Numbered from the stretch's first letter, positions 15,289 through 22,314 are shown. The stretch is 36,241 nucleotides of DNA from Leidyana gryllorum EB-2025a (GCA_048772705.1 JBLWGC010000218.1:1-36241); one strand, 5' to 3'. A program made the numbers and translations. The notes: generated by a model not told the origin, from the sequence alone.

Positions 15289-15350
15289 TGGAACTGGTCC
15301 TCACTACTCCCTGGAACTTCGCCATGTCTTGGGCTGCGGGGACCATCCGT

Positions 15351-15422
15351 GCAGCAATGGTCCAGTGGTTACGACGTCTGCTTCGCACGCAGAAGTCCCG
15401 AGTTCGATCCTCGGTGGCTGTA
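15351..15422 (+). pseudogene. tRNA-Val body with CGC anticodon
   Basis: Val stems TCTGC/GCAGA and CCGAG/CTCGG are intact but the loop is TTCGCAC, giving CGC (an Ala anticodon). Variable region one base short and one acceptor mismatch. Confidence 0.75.
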
Positions 15423-15477
15423 GCTCGCAACTTTCAGCGAGAACCGAAGCAGAGAATCTCAAGCGAAACCACCTGCA

Positions 15478-15549
15478 TTTCGAGACCGGGAATCGAACCC
15501 GGGTCTTCCGCGTGACAGGCGGAGACACTAACCACTATACTGACTCGGA
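15478..15549 (-). tRNA. trnD-GUC: tRNA-Asp(GUC)
   Basis: Loop CTGTCAC, TCCGC/GCGGA, CCGGG/CCCGG. The acceptor is TCCGAGT/TCTCGAA, a variant shared with 24148 and 28541. Confidence 0.84.
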
Positions 15550-15640
15550 CGCTCCGAACACGCCGGCCTCCAATCCCAGAAGTCTTTCTATTTCGGCTCA
15601 CGGACAAAAAACGCGTAGAGCGACGAACCAACAAGACTGC

Positions 15641-15720
15641 GGCAAGATGGCCGAGTGGTCTAAGGCGCTGTGTTCAGGCCGCTGTCCGAAAGGGCGTGGG
15701 TTCGAATCCAACTCTTGTCA
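15641..15720 (+). tRNA. trnL-CAG: tRNA-Leu(CAG), two mismatches
   Basis: Loop TTCAGGC. Mismatches lie in the anticodon stem (CTGTG/CGCTG) and T stem (GTGGG/CCAAC). Confidence 0.8.
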
Positions 15721-15780
15721 GCCATGGTATCGGCACTCGGTCAGCCACTGGATGCAATAGGTCTTCCATGTTGTACGGAT

Positions 15781-15853
15781 GAGCGGCTACCTCAGATGGT
15801 GCAGCGCTCGCTTTGCATGCGAGAGGTACTGGGATCGATACCCAGGTCGTCCA
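15781..15853 (+). tRNA. trnA-UGC: tRNA-Ala(UGC)
   Basis: Loop TTTGCAT, CTCGC/GCGAG, CTGGG/CCCAG. Acceptor GAGCGGC/GTCGTCC has an A2-C71 clash. Confidence 0.82.
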
Positions 15854-15942
15854 AACTCCATGCAACTTCAGCTGCAGATAAACGGCTGGCGCGTGGTCCA
15901 AAAACGTGAATGTTGTTATTTGAATCTAGTCGAAAAGCCGCC

Positions 15943-16015
15943 GCCTACGTGGCGCAATGGATAGCGCGTTGGACTTCTAATCCAAAGGTTGCGAGTTCGA
16001 GTCTCGCCGTAGGTA
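15943..16015 (+). tRNA. trnR-UCU: tRNA-Arg(UCU)
   Basis: Single copy, fully paired: GCCTACG/CGTAGGT with G1-U72, TTGGA/TCCAA, loop CTTCTAA, GCGAG/CTCGC. No intron. Confidence 0.93.
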
Positions 16016-16079
16016 GCCAAATGCTCAGCACTTTACTTCGATGATTTGGCTGACTAGCTGCCTTCGCTGTGGAATGTTG

Positions 16080-16150
16080 TCCACTGTAGTCTGAGTGGCT
16101 AGGATATGCGGCCTCACCCGCAAGCTCCGCGCTCAAGTGCGGCAGTGGAA
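16080..16150 (+). pseudogene. tRNA-Glu relic, 6-nt anticodon loop
   Basis: Loop shortened to CCTCAC and T arm changed to CGCGCTCAAGTGCGG. Confidence 0.65.
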
Positions 16151-16235
16151 GTCATGGTTGAAGTCAGTGGAATACTTGAGCAAAGTGCCCAGCAATCTCC
16201 GTCAATAGTGTCTGATTCGTGATTCGGCTTGCATT

Positions 16236-16307
16236 GCCTTCTTAGCTTAGGGGCAGAGCATTCGCTTAGTAAGCGAAAGGTCGCCGGTTCGTTTCCGGCA
16301 GAAGACT
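16236..16307 (+). tRNA. trnT-AGU: tRNA-Thr(AGU), minor damage
   Basis: Loop TTAGTAA. T loop TTCGTTT and acceptor GCCTTCT/AGAAGAC each carry one change. Confidence 0.78.
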
Positions 16308-16370
16308 TGACTGCATCGACTGGGCACCTGCAAAGCTTAAAGTCTCTCAAGCTCCAATCATCGTAGCTGA

Positions 16371-16446
16371 GCCTCGTAGCTCAGCCAGCAGAGGGTAAGT
16401 CTCGTAGCCACAAAGTCGCAGACTGGAACCTGCCAGTACCTGAGGC
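16371..16446 (+). pseudogene. Asn-derived relic with GCCTC/GAGGC ends
   Basis: Same family as 14127. T arm GCAGACTGGAACCTGC no longer pairs well. Confidence 0.5.
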
Positions 16447-16506
16447 ACCCACTAGCTCAACGCAAACTGCGGCCGGGTCTCGGGGTGCTGAAGCTCTTTC
16501 TCAAGT

Positions 16507-16577
16507 GCACTTGTGGTCCAAGGGTAGGATGCGAGCTTCCCATGCTCGCAGCCCGGGTTCGAGTCCCGGCAGGTGCA
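16507..16577 (+). tRNA. trnG-CCC: tRNA-Gly(CCC)
   Basis: GCACTTG/CAGGTGC, loop TTCCCAT, CCGGG/CCCGG. Spacer to the convergent His gene is shorter than at 2414-2635. Confidence 0.92.
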
Positions 16578-16628
16578 GCCGATCGTACAGACTTGACCAT
16601 GGCTGCAACGATATTTTCAACATTCCGG

Positions 16629-16700
16629 GGTCCGAGCCAGGAATCGAGCCTGGGTTTGCACGGCCACAACGTGCTGTCCTAACCACTAGACGACTCGGAC
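16629..16700 (-). tRNA. trnH-GUG: tRNA-His(GUG)
   Basis: GTCCGAG/CTCGGAC paired, discriminator C, loop TTGTGGC, CCAGG/CCTGG. Confidence 0.9.
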
Positions 16701-16800
16701 AATCTTTGAGCGAGGCTGTAGAGGTGGCGAAGCATCGATCAGGATGGAATGGAACAGGAGTGTCAGACGAACTACGTTGTAAGAAGTCCACTCCTCAACT

Positions 16801-16818
16801 CCCGGCGGGACGGAATTT
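16801..16818 (-). pseudogene. tRNA-Tyr 3' stub
   Basis: AAATTCCGTCCCGCCGG, the end of the decayed Tyr family, cut and joined to the Gly upstream spacer. Confidence 0.45.
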
Positions 16819-16850
16819 CTGGAAAGGTGGAAAAACAACCATGTGTCCTC

Positions 16851-16921
16851 TGCATCTGCCGGGAATCGAACCCGGGTCGTCTCGATAGCAACGAGACATT
16901 CTACCACTAGACCACAGATGC
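16851..16921 (-). pseudogene. tRNA-Gly body with GCU anticodon
   Basis: All stems as in Gly(GCC) but the loop is TTGCTAT: GCU, a Ser anticodon. Otherwise intact. Confidence 0.78.
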
Positions 16922-17017
16922 ATGACTAGTTGTTGTTCAAGCTCGTGCACAATAACGGCCGTTTTGCTTCAAACGAGAAGACAGAATCTAGCTGAGCGAG
17001 TGTGACGGGTGTTTTGT

Positions 17018-17088
17018 GGGTACGTCAGTGGTCCAAGGCGCTGTGTTAAGGCCGCAGTCCGAAAGGGCGTAGAATCCCACTCTTGTCA
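17018..17088 (+). pseudogene. Cys/Leu chimeric tRNA relic
   Basis: Upstream spacer and first 8 nt (GGGTACGT) are from Cys. From CAGTGG onward the body is Leu(AAG): CTGTGTTAAGGCCGCAG, variable arm, TCTTGTC end, Leu downstream spacer. Cys and Leu D arms share AGTGG(T). The T arm is also shortened, so it cannot work as either tRNA. Confidence 0.8.
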
Positions 17089-17145
17089 GCGTTTTATCGG
17101 CCCTCGGTCAGCCACTGGATGCAATAGTCTTCATGTAGAGCGCAT

Positions 17146-17218
17146 GGGCGGCTAGCTCAAATGGTAGAGCGCTCGCTTAGCATGCGAGAGGTACTGGGAT
17201 CGATGCCCAGGTCGTCCA
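17146..17218 (+). tRNA. trnA-AGC: tRNA-Ala(AGC)
   Basis: GGGCGGC/GTCGTCC with G3-U70, CTCGC/GCGAG, loop TTAGCAT, CTGGG/CCCAG. Confidence 0.92.
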
Positions 17219-17326
17219 AACTTCGTACGGCTGCACCTGCCGCTATTTATTTCCCGAGTTGAAGATGTGTGCCCTGTAACGATTGGACAGACCTGGGCAC
17301 CGCAGTATGTGTGAAGGTTGCCTCAG

Positions 17327-17397
17327 AGCCCGGATTTCCGAGTTTGTATGTTACAATGACACACTCTGCCGACTAAGATACAAGAGTCAGTTACATT
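17327..17397 (-). pseudogene. tRNA-Asn relic
   Basis: D arm traces only (AGTCGGCAGAGTGTG). Anticodon and T arms replaced. Same position before Gln as 5346. Confidence 0.45.
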
Positions 17398-17495
17398 ATT
17401 TCAAAGGTCAGTAGAGAGATGTGTGTTGCATGTGCCCAGTTGAGGAGGGCTAGTCCGGATGGCTCTATCAACTCTTTTTTGGGAAGGACTGGATC

Positions 17496-17567
17496 GGTTA
17501 CTTGGTGTAGTGGTTAGCACTGGAGACTCTAAATCTCGCGACCTAGCTTCGATTCCCGGGGCGACCT
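17496..17567 (+). pseudogene. tRNA-Gln body with CUA anticodon
   Basis: Loop CTCTAAA gives CUA, complementary to UAG. Acceptor GGTTACT/GGCGACC, anticodon stem GGAGA/TCTCG and T stem CTAGC/CCCGG are also damaged. Confidence 0.75.
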
Positions 17568-17630
17568 CGAGGCTGGTCTCCACTTATCCGTGAAACCTCG
17601 CCACTTCTCTTGGTCTGCGGGACCTTCGCT

Positions 17631-17703
17631 GCAGCCATGGTCTAGTGGTCACGACGTCTGCTTAACACGCAGAAGGTCCCGAGTTCGATCCTCGGTGGCT
17701 GTA
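17631..17703 (+). tRNA. trnV-AAC: tRNA-Val(AAC)
   Basis: GCAGCCA/TGGCTGT, loop TTAACAC, CCGAG/CTCGG. Clean. Convergent with Asp at 17757. Confidence 0.92.
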
Positions 17704-17756
17704 ACTCGCGTTTGTCAGGTGAGCACCACGAAATCTAAAGCGGAAGAACGAAGTGT

Positions 17757-17828
17757 CTCCGAGACCGGGAATCGAACCCGGGTCTTCCGAGTGAGAGGCG
17801 GAAATACTAAGCACTATACTATCTCGGA
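17757..17828 (-). pseudogene. tRNA-Asp body with CUC anticodon
   Basis: Acceptor and T arm perfect. Loop CTCTCAC gives CUC (a Glu anticodon). Anticodon stem TCCGC/TCGGA has one mismatch. Confidence 0.78.
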
Positions 17829-17923
17829 CGCTCGTGGATACTCCGGCCTTCAACCCCAAAAGTCCTCCGTTCTCGAGACTTCACAGACAGAAAGCGTGTA
17901 AAGTGGCGAGCCAAGGGCGCTCC

Positions 17924-18003
17924 GTCAAGATGGCCGAGTGGTCTAAGGCGCTGTGTTAAGTCCGTAGTCCGAAAGGGCGTGGGTTCGAATCCCACTCTTG
18001 TCA
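17924..18003 (+). tRNA. trnL-AAG: tRNA-Leu(AAG)
   Basis: GTCAAGA/TCTTGTC with one T-T clash, loop TTAAGTC, GTGGG/CCCAC. Confidence 0.83.
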
Positions 18004-18074
18004 ACCGTTGTATTGTATTGTATTGAGTCGTCCCTCTCTTCACCTATAGACAGGTCGTTCGAGCTACATACGGC

Positions 18075-18144
18075 TGCACCTGCCGGGACTCGAACCCGGG
18101 TTACGACCTTGGAAGGGTCGCATCTTACCTTAGACCACAAGTGC
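18075..18144 (-). tRNA. trnG-UCC: tRNA-Gly(UCC)
   Basis: GCACTTG/CAGGTGC, CGACC/GGTCG, loop CTTCCAA, CCGGG/CCCGG. D loop one base shorter than in 33504. Confidence 0.87.
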
Positions 18145-18196
18145 AATTGCGAAAGATCTGCAGCACCCCGAGAGAAAATCGGGCAATTTCTACTTC

Positions 18197-18266
18197 CAGC
18201 TGTCTGCGGATCGAATCGAGCACTTTCACGGACGAAGGAAACTGATACCACTAGCACTTCAACTCG
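18197..18266 (-). pseudogene. unassigned tRNA relic
   Basis: Partner of 2296-2362, preserved with the same neighbour Arg(UCG). CTAGTGGTA and CTCGATTCGATCC are the A- and B-box traces. Confidence 0.4.
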
Positions 18267-18343
18267 ACATGCGGGGCAGCGGCTCCCATGCAGCTAGCAA
18301 GCTTGCCTCGGTCGAAACGGAACGTCTTCCGAGTGAGAGGCTA

Positions 18344-18416
18344 TGATGCGGATGGGACTCGAACCCACAACTCCCGGTTCCGAAGACCGATGCCCTATCC
18401 ATTAGGCCACCGCACC
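18344..18416 (-). tRNA. trnR-UCG: tRNA-Arg(UCG)
   Basis: GGTGCGG/CCGCATC, loop CTTCGGA, GTGGG/CCCAT. Identical in type to 2145. Confidence 0.9.
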
Positions 18417-18513
18417 ATGGATAGGCTTCGGTCATCTCGATACTGGTTGGGTGAAAGAGGAGACACCTTGGGCAGCCGGTTCTGTCCACTCAAAAGTCGG
18501 ATGCGTTCCGAAT

Positions 18514-18586
18514 GCGGTTGTGGCCCAATGGATAGCGCGTTGCCCTCCTAAGGCAAAGGTTGAGGGTTCGAGTCCCTCTAGCCGTT
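18514..18586 (+). tRNA. trnR-CCU: tRNA-Arg(CCU)
   Basis: GCGGTTG/TAGCCGT (three G-U type pairs), TTGCC/GGCAA, loop CTCCTAA, GAGGG/CCCTC. Single copy. Confidence 0.88.
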
Positions 18587-18702
18587 TCCTGCGTGCCTTC
18601 GTTTGTGCAAAGTGGAGCACAAACAGGTGAAAGTGATCGATGCAGTTGGGAGATTGGTCATACCATGTAAAAAAGAAATGGATGTACTGGGGTTTGCTAA
18701 AT

Positions 18703-18776
18703 GGGCGACTAGCTCAAATGGTAGCTGGCTACGCTTAGCGTGCGAGAGATACTGGGATCGATGCCCAGGTCGTCCA
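18703..18776 (+). pseudogene. tRNA-Ala(AGC), D region scrambled
   Basis: Acceptor and T arm good, loop TTAGCGT. D-to-anticodon segment GTAGCTGGCTACGC no longer forms normal stems. Confidence 0.65.
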
Positions 18777-18883
18777 AAGTACGTACGGCTGCACGTGCCG
18801 GGATCTCACCATCTTTGAAGGGTCGCAGACCACAATTGCCATTGCGAGAGCAGCGCAGTCAGTGTCTAGCGTGCCTCTGAAAG

Positions 18884-18956
18884 CGCTCCTGGCAGGTTCC
18901 GAGCCTGCGACTTTGCGGGTAACAGCCACACCCTCTGCCGCCTGAGCTACAAGACC
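18884..18956 (-). pseudogene. tRNA-Asn(GUU), degenerate
   Basis: Loop CTGTTAC. Acceptor GGTCTTG/CAGGAGC, D arm and T loop (TTCCGAGC-like) carry single changes. Confidence 0.7.
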
Positions 18957-19050
18957 CCTTACAATGTTTCAGAGGTTAGTAGAGAGACCCTCCTCTTCCT
19001 ACAACAGTTCGCACGGGGTGCCCGAGGGAAGGTGTAATCAGTTACGGTCT

Positions 19051-19134
19051 CGGCAAGGTGGCCGAGCGGTTAAGGCGGCGGCCTGCTAAGCCGTTGGGTT
19101 TTACCCGCGTGAATTCGAATCTCGCCCTTGTCGG
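19051..19134 (+). tRNA. trnS-GCU: tRNA-Ser(GCU)
   Basis: CGGCAAG/CTTGTCG, loop CTGCTAA. One T-stem mismatch (GTGAA/CTCGC region). Confidence 0.86.
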
Positions 19135-19303
19135 TAGCATTCGCGGAGAGCGAAATTGCTTCAATGATTGAAGTGAGCTTTCTGTCCGACTCAAATCCAA
19201 CGCTCTACGCTGGGCGCTATATACAGGAGCCAATTAAATTTTACAGACGTCAGTAGAGAGACCCGTGTTGCGTGTGTCCAGTTGAGGAAGCGCTAGTCCG
19301 GAT

Positions 19304-19331
19304 AATTCTACCGACTCAATTCTACCGACTC
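19304..19331. repeat. 14-bp tandem duplication
   Basis: AATTCTACCGACTC occurs twice head to tail in the Ser-Gln spacer. The 15181 spacer has one unit. Confidence 0.85.
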
Positions 19332-19350
19332 TTCTGGGATGGGCTGAATC

Positions 19351-19422
19351 GGTTGCGTGGTGTAGTGGTTAGCACTGGAGACTCTGAATCTCCCGACCTG
19401 GGTTCGATTCCCGGCGCGACCT
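19351..19422 (+). tRNA. trnQ-CUG: tRNA-Gln(CUG)
   Basis: GGTTGCG/CGCGACC, GGAGA/TCTCC, loop CTCTGAA, CTGGG/CCCGG. Confidence 0.92.
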
Positions 19423-19486
19423 TACAACTGGTCCTCACTGCTCCGTGAAACTTCGCCACTCCTCTTGGGCTGCGGGGACCATTCAT

Positions 19487-19558
19487 GCAGCCACCGTCTA
19501 GTGGTTACGACGTCTGCTTAACACGCAGAAAGTCCGAGGTGAATCCTCGGTGGCCGTA
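19487..19558 (+). pseudogene. tRNA-Val(AAC), altered T loop, first of tandem pair
   Basis: Loop TTAACAC. T arm changed to CCGAGGTGAATCCTCGG, so the usual TTCGATC loop is lost. Acceptor ends TGGCCGT. Confidence 0.7.
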
Positions 19559-19629
19559 GCTCCCACGGTCCAGTGGTTACGACGTCTGCTGAACACGCAG
19601 AAAGTCCGAGGTGAATCCTCGGTGGTGTA
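19559..19629 (+). pseudogene. tRNA-Val(AAC), second of tandem pair
   Basis: Directly abuts the first copy and shares its unusual T arm, so it arose by local duplication. 5' acceptor GCTCCCA and position 33 (G) are damaged. Confidence 0.68.
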
Positions 19630-19684
19630 ACTCCTAACTCTCAGCGAGAACCAAAGGAGAGAATTTTAAGCGAAACCACCTGTG

Positions 19685-19756
19685 CTCCGAGACCGGGAAT
19701 CGAACCCGGGTCTTCCGCGTGACAGGCGGAAATACTAACCACTATACTATCTCGGA
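19685..19756 (-). tRNA. trnD-GUC: tRNA-Asp(GUC)
   Basis: Reference Asp: TCCGAGA/TCTCGGA, TCCGC/GCGGA, loop CTGTCAC, CCGGG/CCCGG. Confidence 0.93.
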
Positions 19757-19814
19757 CGCTCTGAACACGCCGGCCTCCGATCCCAGAAGTCTTTCTATTT
19801 TGGCTCAACACTGT

Positions 19815-19862
19815 GGCAAGATAGTAAGGCGCTGTGCTCAGACCGCTGTCCGAAAGGGCGAG
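19815..19862 (+). pseudogene. tRNA-Leu(CAG) relic
   Basis: GGCAAGATA then a deletion to TAAGGCGCTG. Loop CTCAGAC. Ends at the variable arm. The T arm is replaced by the block that precedes every Tyr gene. Confidence 0.6.
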
Positions 19863-19904
19863 GATCTGGGGTTGAGCCTTTTGAACCCCGGAGCAGTTGG
19901 ACGG

Positions 19905-19984
19905 CCGGGGGTAGCTCAGTTGGTAGAGCATCTGACTGTAGTGCTGGCATCAGATAGTCGGCGGTTCGATTCCGTCCCACCGGA
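19905..19984 (+). tRNA. trnY-GUA: tRNA-Tyr(GUA) with 7-nt intron
   Basis: CCGGGGG/CCACCGG (one G-A clash), stem TCTGA/TCAGA with CTGTAG-TGCTGGC-A between, meaning G37 then a 7-nt insert where eukaryotic introns sit, T stem GGCGG/CCGTC. Confidence 0.87.
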
Positions 19985-20172
19985 AGTAGAGTGGTGATTG
20001 GCAAAGTACTACTCAACCTCATGGTGTTGGCAGACAGCGTTGATGGGCCAACTGGAATGAATCTGGCGAAGATTCCATGCATATACAACTCAAATCTTGT
20101 CTCAGCTGTCGGAGCAGCATATCTTAGACAACCTTGAAGAGACGTGGCGTATTGAGTCAACAACTGACAGAC

Positions 20173-20244
20173 GGGCTGTTCTGGGAATCGAACCCAGGAC
20201 TTCTTCCACCCAAAGGAAGAATCATACCACTAGACCAAACAGCC
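20173..20244 (-). tRNA. trnP-UGG: tRNA-Pro(UGG)
   Basis: GGCTGTT/AACAGCC, loop TTTGGGT, CTGGG/CCCAG. Intact. Confidence 0.92.
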
Positions 20245-20332
20245 GACAACCCACCATCCCGGTACAGCCCCCAGTACTGTGGAATCAGTCGGCACAGCAC
20301 GCGTTTCGGCTCCTCTTCCATGTTGCAGACTG

Positions 20333-20403
20333 AGCACTGTAGCTCAGTGGAAGAGTGTTGGCTCATTACCCAAAGGTCCGTCGGTCGAAACGACGCACTG
20401 CTA
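20333..20403 (+). tRNA. trnM-CAU: initiator tRNA-Met(CAU), degenerate
   Basis: A1 and the T arm CGTCG-GTCGAAA-CGACG are initiator type. Acceptor AGCACTG/CACTGCT has a clash. One G is lost in the anticodon stem, loop CTCATTA. Confidence 0.7.
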
Positions 20404-20451
20404 AGTGGGCGCAGAAGGGAATAGTTGTAGGATAGATTGGCTCGTAGGCAG

Positions 20452-20523
20452 AGCCTTCTGCCCGAATCAAACCGGCGACCTTTCGCTTACTGAGCGAATG
20501 CTCTGCCCCTAAGCTAAGAAGGC
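20452..20523 (-). tRNA. trnT-AGU: tRNA-Thr(AGU)
   Basis: Loop TCAGTAA, GCCTTCT/AGAAGGC. T arm GCCGG-TTTGATT-CGGGC has changes. Confidence 0.78.
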
Positions 20524-20627
20524 ATTCCCTTTCTCGATCCATATGAGGGTTTGATGCTGGGAATAGCATCATGTCCACCACAGAATTCATGCATAAGTTG
20601 GTGTCTGACCCCTCCAATCACATCGCA

Positions 20628-20708
20628 CAACAACTGCTGGATCTGCACCAGCGCGGCCCAGGCCCAGTAGATTTCTAGTCTACCCCTTAACCACTCCGGC
20701 AAGTTGCC
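20628..20708 (-). tRNA. trnS-AGA: tRNA-Ser(AGA)
   Basis: Loop CTAGAAA. D region one base short. Acceptor GGCAACT/AGTTGTT. T loop TGCAGAT-like. Confidence 0.75.
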
Positions 20709-20778
20709 ACCTGTCGGACTTGTCATCTTGCGCCCTGTGGCTTCACATACGATGTAGCAAGCTTGAGTCGGACTGCTC

Positions 20779-20843
20779 GCGCTGCCCGAAGCCGCGGTCT
20801 CCCCATTGAAAGTCTAGGGGTCTACCGACGGAGCTGGCGCGGC
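20779..20843 (-). pseudogene. tRNA-Lys relic
   Basis: GCCGCGC start. Anticodon arm eroded (CCTAGACTTTCAATGG). Next to Ser(AGA) again. Confidence 0.5.
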
Positions 20844-20943
20844 AGGGAAGCTCGGACTCAGTAACTAGTTCCTTTCCTATTAGTCGAAGAATGCTGTGGC
20901 TTCCTCGCGTCCGGGGCGACTCTTTAGCAGAGATCCCCTCACT

Positions 20944-21017
20944 TGGTCACGCCCGGGCTCGAACCGGGGACCTTGAGCTTATTAGGCTCACGCTCTAACC
21001 GACTGAGCTACGCGACC
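20944..21017 (-). tRNA. trnI-AAU: tRNA-Ile(AAU)
   Basis: GGTCGCG/CGTGACC, TGAGC/GCTCA, loop CTAATAA, CCCGG/CCGGG. The one fully paired Ile(AAU) copy. Confidence 0.93.
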
Positions 21018-21064
21018 ACTTCTGCAACGACAGATGGCACCGACCCGGATGCTGGATCCCCCAG

Positions 21065-21104
21065 AGCTGGAATCAAACATCAGAGCCATTTAGACACTGG
21101 CGGA
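21065..21104 (-). pseudogene. possible tRNA-Glu relic
   Basis: TAAATGGCTCTGATG and the CCGCCAGTGTC end recall the Glu 5' half. Heavily decayed. Confidence 0.35.
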
Positions 21105-21125
21105 CAGCACCCAATTTTCTAAGCA

Positions 21126-21158
21126 GGAGTCAGAAGCGCTACGTTCCGCCATAGGCCC
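21126..21158 (-). pseudogene. tRNA-Trp 5' half
   Basis: GGGCCTATGGCGGAACGTAGCG and TTCTGACTCC match Trp as far as the anticodon; the rest is absent. Next to Cys, as at 7281-7492. Confidence 0.55.
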
Positions 21159-21226
21159 AAAATCATCCCCCGCTCCAGACTCATTGCCTTGTGGTCCAAC
21201 ATCTCCGATCGTTCCAAACCATCTTC

Positions 21227-21298
21227 AGGGCACGCGCGGAGTTGAACCACGGACTTGCTGATCTGCAGTCAGCTGCTCTACCACTGAGCTACGTACCC
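21227..21298 (-). tRNA. trnC-GCA: tRNA-Cys(GCA)
   Basis: GGGTACG/CGTGCCC, D arm GCTC/GAGC, loop CTGCAGA. Intact. Confidence 0.92.
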
Positions 21299-21394
21299 AC
21301 AAACTACCCGTCATACTCGCTCAACTCGATTCTGTCTTCTCTTCTGAAGCAAAACGGCCGGTATTGTGCACGAGCTTAAACAACAACGAGTTGT

Positions 21395-21465
21395 GCATCT
21401 GTGGTCTTGTGGTAGAATGTGTCGTTGCCACCGAGACGACCCAGGTTCGATTCCCGACAGACGCA
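21395..21465 (+). tRNA. trnG-GCC: tRNA-Gly(GCC), mildly degenerate
   Basis: Loop TTGCCAC, but stem GTGTCG/CGAGAC, T stem CCAGG/CCCGA and acceptor GCATCTG/CAGACGC each have a flaw. Confidence 0.75.
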
Positions 21466-21609
21466 GGAGGCACGCCTCAAACCGCCGTGGCAAATTAGCA
21501 GAGACGCTGACAAGCTTGGTCGGCACGAGGCCGGGGCATTCTGACACTTGATGTAACAACCCCCTGAGATAGAATCGAATGTGAGTTACGCGGTGGAACG
21601 GCGGTGATC

Positions 21610-21683
21610 GCTCCCCTAGCTCAGCTGGTTAGAGCATCGGCCTTATGTGCCGAAGGTCGAGGGTTCGATCCCCCCGGGGAGCA
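21610..21683 (+). tRNA. trnI-UAU: tRNA-Ile(UAU), intronless
   Basis: GCTCCCC/GGGGAGC, TCGGC/GCCGA, loop CTTATGT, T stem GAGGG/CCCCC (one A-C). Single copy. Animal Ile(UAU) genes usually carry an intron; this one does not. Confidence 0.87.
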
Positions 21684-21770
21684 AATCAACCCAATGACAG
21701 CCGAACGCGACCGCCGAGTACTCCAGCATTTGACACCTATGAGTGCCCTAGCGGGGCAGGCCGACCAGGA

Positions 21771-21805
21771 GGCTGTTTGGTCTGAAGGTATGATTTTTCC
21801 TCGCT
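21771..21805 (+). pseudogene. tRNA-Pro 5' fragment
   Basis: GGCTGTTTGGTCTGAAGG and TATGATTTTTCC follow Pro to the anticodon, then homology ends. Confidence 0.5.
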
Positions 21806-21824
21806 TAAAAGAACATTGCAACTG

Positions 21825-21897
21825 GGTCTTGTAGCTCAGTCGGCAAAGCGTGTAGCTGTTTACCACAAAGTCGCAGTTTCGAAGCCTAGCAGTACCG
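21825..21897 (+). tRNA. trnN-GUU: tRNA-Asn(GUU), degenerate
   Basis: Loop CTGTTTA. D arm good. T stem GCAGT/CCTAG and acceptor CAGTACC carry changes; CAGTACC is also in the Asn-derived relic family. Confidence 0.7.
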
Positions 21898-21972
21898 GAG
21901 CTGCGATATGCCACGCCCTCTTAGAGGTGCAACTCTGTATTTAACTACCAGCAGGTGCCGCCCTACTAAGTT

Positions 21973-22045
21973 TGGACGACCTGGGTATCGATCCCAGTAC
22001 CTCTCGCATGCAAAGCGAGCGCTCTACCATCTGAGCTAGCCGCCC
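21973..22045 (-). tRNA. trnA-UGC: tRNA-Ala(UGC)
   Basis: GGGCGGC/GTCGTCC with G3-U70, CTCGC/GCGAG, loop TTTGCAT, CTGGG/CCCAG. Intact. Its upstream spacer shows the uninterrupted site of the 6067 insert. Confidence 0.92.
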
Positions 22046-22105
22046 ATCCGCTCTACATGGAAAACCTTCTGCATCCAGTGGCTGACCGAGTGCCGATACA
22101 ACGGC

Positions 22106-22147
22106 TGACAAGAGTGGCATTCGAACCCACCACTCGGCCATCTTGCC
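22106..22147 (-). pseudogene. tRNA-Leu relic, 42 nt
   Basis: Both acceptor strands and the T arm remain. The whole anticodon and variable region is deleted. Confidence 0.65.
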
Positions 22148-22242
22148 GGAGTGTTCTTGGCTCGCCACTTTACACGTTTTCTGTTCGTGAAGTCTCGAGA
22201 AGGGAGGGCTTTTGGGGTTGAAGGCCGGTGTGTTTGTGAGCC

Positions 22243-22314
22243 ACCGAGATAGTATGGTGGTTAGTATTCCCGCCTGTCACGCGGAAGACCCGGATTCGAT
22301 TCCCGGTCTCGGAG
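22243..22314 (+). tRNA. trnD-GUC: tRNA-Asp(GUC)
   Basis: Loop CTGTCAC, stems sound except A1-A72 in ACCGAGA/TCTCGGA and T stem CCGGA/CCCGG. Confidence 0.8.
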
